DNA from: Alteromonas profundi
GTDB taxonomy: Bacteria; Pseudomonadota; Gammaproteobacteria; Enterobacterales; Alteromonadaceae
Reading direction: 5' to 3'
Assembly: GCF_010500865.1 (NCBI RefSeq)
Contig: NZ_JAAAWN010000016.1
Coordinates: forward strand, 1-64,000
DNA: 64,000 nt
Shown one piece after another: positions 61,511-64,000 of the stretch (position 1 is its first letter; every line of letters begins with the position of its first letter). A program made the position numbers and the translations under genes. A model generated the notes under the pieces. It did not search any database, was not told where the DNA came from, and saw only the letters and a program-made list of their open reading frames with translations.

Positions 61511-62974
61511 ATGCAAGATGTGAAAAAAGTAAAAATGATATCGATGGGTCTTCAGAAGAGAATTTGGTTCCTCGTCGGTATCTTATTCATCACAGCAGGC
61601 ACACAAATAACTCTTAGCATTCAGGCTGTAAACTCTCTGAAAGGCTTAAGTAATAGTGCAGACCTTTATGGGTGGGGGCGTACGTTAGCGCAGAAACAAC
61701 TTAACTTGGCTCTGATGGAGCTACAGCAAAATGATTCAGCGCATACTAGAACAAGTAAACTTGAAAGCGAAATAGCTTCACTTTCAGGGGAAATTGACGC
61801 TCGCTTTGAAATATTAAGAAAAGGAGAGCCAAAACTGGGTATCCAACCCACCGATGATCCTGAGCTACTATCTCGTCTAGAAGAAGGAGAGCAACAGTGG
61901 CAATCGCGCACAAGACCGTTATTTCAAAAACTGATCTCTGAAGAAAATATTGGTTCAAAAACTCAAATGATTGCGTTGCTAACTCAGGAGACTGACGTTT
62001 TCATTGAAAGGATACAGGCGTCAATATCACGTTTTAATGATATCTCTGAAGACAGGATTGCTTATGCCAATAACTTGCAAATAATATTTGTATTTATTTA
62101 CATGGTTGCCGCAGGCTTAATTGTATGGGTTACCAAACCGCTGCTTAAGACTTTGGGAGAGACAGTAGGGGCGTTAGGAAGTGGTGCTTCAGAAATTCTA
62201 GCAAGTACAGCACAACAATCAGCTGGTGCGAAAGAACAAGCCGCAGCGATTGCACAAACGACTTCAACTGTCGAAGAACTTTTGCAAAGCGCCAATCAAA
62301 CCGCTAGCAAAGCTAAGATCGTAAGCGAGTCGGCGGAAAGCGCATCGAAGTTGGGACAAGATGGTGTTCAAGGTGTCGAAGCGAGTGTTTATGCGCTTGC
62401 GCGTGTACGCGAACAAAGCGATGCAATGGCACGAAAGATACTCGACTTAGCTGACAGTGCGAAATCGATTGGCGACATCGTGGAAGTTGTATCAGAAATA
62501 TCAGAACAGACAAATATATTAAGTATCAACGCCGGCATCGAAGCTTCTAGAGCCGGGGAACATGGTCTTGGCTTTAGCGTGGTAGCGAAGGAAGTGAAAG
62601 AGTTGGCTTTAGAGTCGAAAAAGTCCATGGCTGACATAAACGAGATACTCGAACAAATTAAATCTTCCGCTAATCAAGCCGTGCTTGGCGTTGAACAGGA
62701 AAGTAAGTTAATAGACGAGTCTACAGAGACAGTAAATAACGCTGGAATAATAATTACAGACCTGGTTGAGGCGATAAATACAAACGCTCAAGCAGCAATA
62801 CAAATATCTGCCGCTTCTGGCCAGCAAGTCAACGCAATAACACAAATTAAGCAAGCAATGGATGATGTAAAGCTTGCTACACAGCAAACTGTATCCGCTT
62901 CGAAGCAAAATGAGCAAGTAGCAGGGACTTTATCGGATTTAGGAACAAAGCTTCGTGATATTGTAAAAGGATGA
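61511..62974 (+). CDS. methyl-accepting chemoreceptor (WspA-like)
   Basis: A 487-residue receptor: helix 1 (about residues 16-36), a 150-residue periplasmic four-helix-type sensor, helix 2 (about 187-206), and a cytosolic signalling coiled coil with the hairpin tip EISEQTNILSINAGIEASRAG. I do not see a HAMP module after helix 2: the sequence moves directly (KPLLKTLGETVGALGSGA) into coiled coil. The Q/E-rich flanks offer methylation sites for the CheR protein. Ends 4 nt before the cheA start. Confidence 0.88.
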   Translation: MQDVKKVKMISMGLQKRIWFLVGILFITAGTQITLSIQAVNSLKGLSNSADLYGWGRTLAQKQLNLALMELQQNDSAHTRTSKLESEIASLSGEIDARFEILRKGEPKLGIQPTDDPELLSRLEEGEQQWQSRTRPLFQKLISEENIGSKTQMIALLTQETDVFIERIQASISRFNDISEDRIAYANNLQIIFVFIYMVAAGLIVWVTKPLLKTLGETVGALGSGASEILASTAQQSAGAKEQAAAIAQTTSTVEELLQSANQTASKAKIVSESAESASKLGQDGVQGVEASVYALARVREQSDAMARKILDLADSAKSIGDIVEVVSEISEQTNILSINAGIEASRAGEHGLGFSVVAKEVKELALESKKSMADINEILEQIKSSANQAVLGVEQESKLIDESTETVNNAGIIITDLVEAINTNAQAAIQISAASGQQVNAITQIKQAMDDVKLATQQTVSASKQNEQVAGTLSDLGTKLRDIVKG

Positions 62975-62978
62975 TCTC

Positions 62979-64000
62979 ATGAATGAAGAGGAGCTTCAAA
63001 AGCGACTAATTGAGACGTTTCATCTAGAAATGGACGAGCATTTACAAGTGATGTCCGAAGTTATACCAGGGATGAAATTCAATAGCCGAGATGAAGATAA
63101 GCTAAATTTGCTATTCAGGGCAGCTCACAGTTTAAAGGGCGCAGCGAGGTCAGTTGGAAATAGTCAGGTGGAGGATATTTGCCACGTTTTCGAGAGTTTC
63201 CTTTCAGAACTCAAAAAGTCCGATAAGCTTATCTCCAAAGATGATTTAGCTACTGCACTAAAAAACTTAACAGCGCTTAAAAGACTTAGAAATTCTAACA
63301 GCGGAGAGCAAATATTACCAAAAGACAATGATTTAAGTAAATCATTGCAACAAGATGAAGAGGAAACTCAGCGTTCATTAGTTCGTGGTGCGGTCAATTA
63401 TGCGAACGAGTCAATACGCCTACCCTCATTTATTCTTGATGATTTACTGGCAAATACGTCGGAGCTTAAGTTACTTGTGAGCTCGGGAAACTCTGTACTC
63501 GAAAATATAGGGAAAGTAGAAAAAGTTTTATCTCATCTTTGCACGTCCAATCGTACAGAGGCTATACAAGATATAGACAAAGCAAGTAAAATGCTTTCAT
63601 CCCTTAAAGAGCAAACAAAAAAAATATCCTCAGAATTACAAAATCGACTTAAAACCCTAGAAAAAGTTGTTCTTAAATCTCGACTGAAACCTATCTCTGA
63701 TGCGTGCGAGCCGGTACAGGCTTTTCTTCGTTCGGAGGAGCGGACGGTAAATTTTGAAGCTCGAGGAGTTCATCACAGTACTGACAGATACATCGTTGAA
63801 CGCTTAACAACAGTATTGATGCATTTAGCCAGAAACTCAATAGAGCATGGTTTTGAAGATACCCAAGAAAGGGTACGCCAAGGGAAGGCCCCACACTGTA
63901 AAATAGAAATTGAGGTTCGCAAGGAAGGGCGGAACATTAGGTTACTGTATGCAGATGATGGTAAAGGTATCGACCGCGATCGCTTAAGAAAAGCGATTGT
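62979..64000 (+). CDS. CheA-type histidine kinase, partial (WspE-like)
   Basis: At least 340 residues, continuing beyond the window. An N-terminal HPt domain (about residues 5-105) has the phospho-His in RAAHSLKGAARSVGN. A dimerisation segment and the start of the ATPase domain follow (N box MHLARNSIEHGFED; G1-like ADDGKGIDRDRL). There is no recognisable P2 domain, as in WspE-type kinases. ATG 62979 lies 4 nt after the receptor stop. A C-terminal CheW domain and perhaps REC should follow outside the window. Confidence 0.87.
   Translation, partial: MNEEELQKRLIETFHLEMDEHLQVMSEVIPGMKFNSRDEDKLNLLFRAAHSLKGAARSVGNSQVEDICHVFESFLSELKKSDKLISKDDLATALKNLTALKRLRNSNSGEQILPKDNDLSKSLQQDEEETQRSLVRGAVNYANESIRLPSFILDDLLANTSELKLLVSSGNSVLENIGKVEKVLSHLCTSNRTEAIQDIDKASKMLSSLKEQTKKISSELQNRLKTLEKVVLKSRLKPISDACEPVQAFLRSEERTVNFEARGVHHSTDRYIVERLTTVLMHLARNSIEHGFEDTQERVRQGKAPHCKIEIEVRKEGRNIRLLYADDGKGIDRDRLRKAI

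Overview
The window looks like chromosomal DNA of a marine gammaproteobacterium, most likely an Alteromonadales (Alteromonas/Paraglaciecola type). This is inferred from the style of the proteins and gene clusters, not from a marker gene. Base composition is moderate and AT-leaning, apart from one clearly GC-richer block at about 41.2-50.2 kb. I saw no rRNA, tRNA or CRISPR array.

Layout. (1) 0.45-10.35 kb: a respiratory and redox block. It holds a CopD/HemJ-like membrane protein, a DUF2231 protein, a caa3-type oxidase operon (subunit II, a subunit I-III fusion, a small unknown membrane protein, CtaG), a Rieske/FAD reductase of the AIF-like type, and an unusual epimerase-SPW-VKOR fusion. (2) 10.6-25.4 kb: a mosaic accessory region. 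It contains a TniA/TniB (Tn7/Mu-type) transposon remnant with tandem transposase-binding-like repeats that cut off a phosphatase gene; several small unknown genes; a HipBA-type module with four evenly phased operators; two unexplained repeat families; a decayed IS3-family element; a Tus-family replication-terminator protein divergent from a GIY-YIG nuclease; and an IS66 fragment. (3) 26.2-27.9 kb: a secreted esterase/phytase-like lipoprotein preceded by three 11-bp-phased PHO-box repeats. (4) 28.3-37.4 kb: a metal-resistance operon transcribed leftward (BlaI-type repressor, M56 peptidase, CzcC, CzcB, CzcA, HupE-like, anchor protein, DUF6488), with a divergent DUF3147 gene. (5) 37.7-40.8 kb: a small island with an RHH-domain protein, a nuclease-like gene split by one in-frame stop, a tyrosine recombinase and a lipoprotein. 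(6) 41205-50188: a complete Tn3-superfamily transposon of the Tn4651 type (tnpA, tnpS, tnpT) carrying chrB (frameshifted), chrA and a DUF1259 gene, flanked by the 5-bp target duplication ATCTT. (7) 50.4-51.8 kb: small unknown genes, one frameshifted. (8) 52.3-64 kb: a signalling block. A leftward operon encodes a REC-EAL protein and two large histidine kinases; a divergent rightward operon (CheW, CheR-TPR, CheW, MCP, CheA) resembles a Wsp-type chemosensory pathway and runs off the window end.

How it fits together. Regions 2, 5 and 6 are nested mobile DNA inserted between housekeeping-like blocks 1, 3/4 and 8. The metal and chromate genes indicate selection for metal tolerance. The chemosensory operon and the divergent c-di-GMP phosphodiesterase/kinase operon probably form one pathway controlling c-di-GMP-dependent behaviour.
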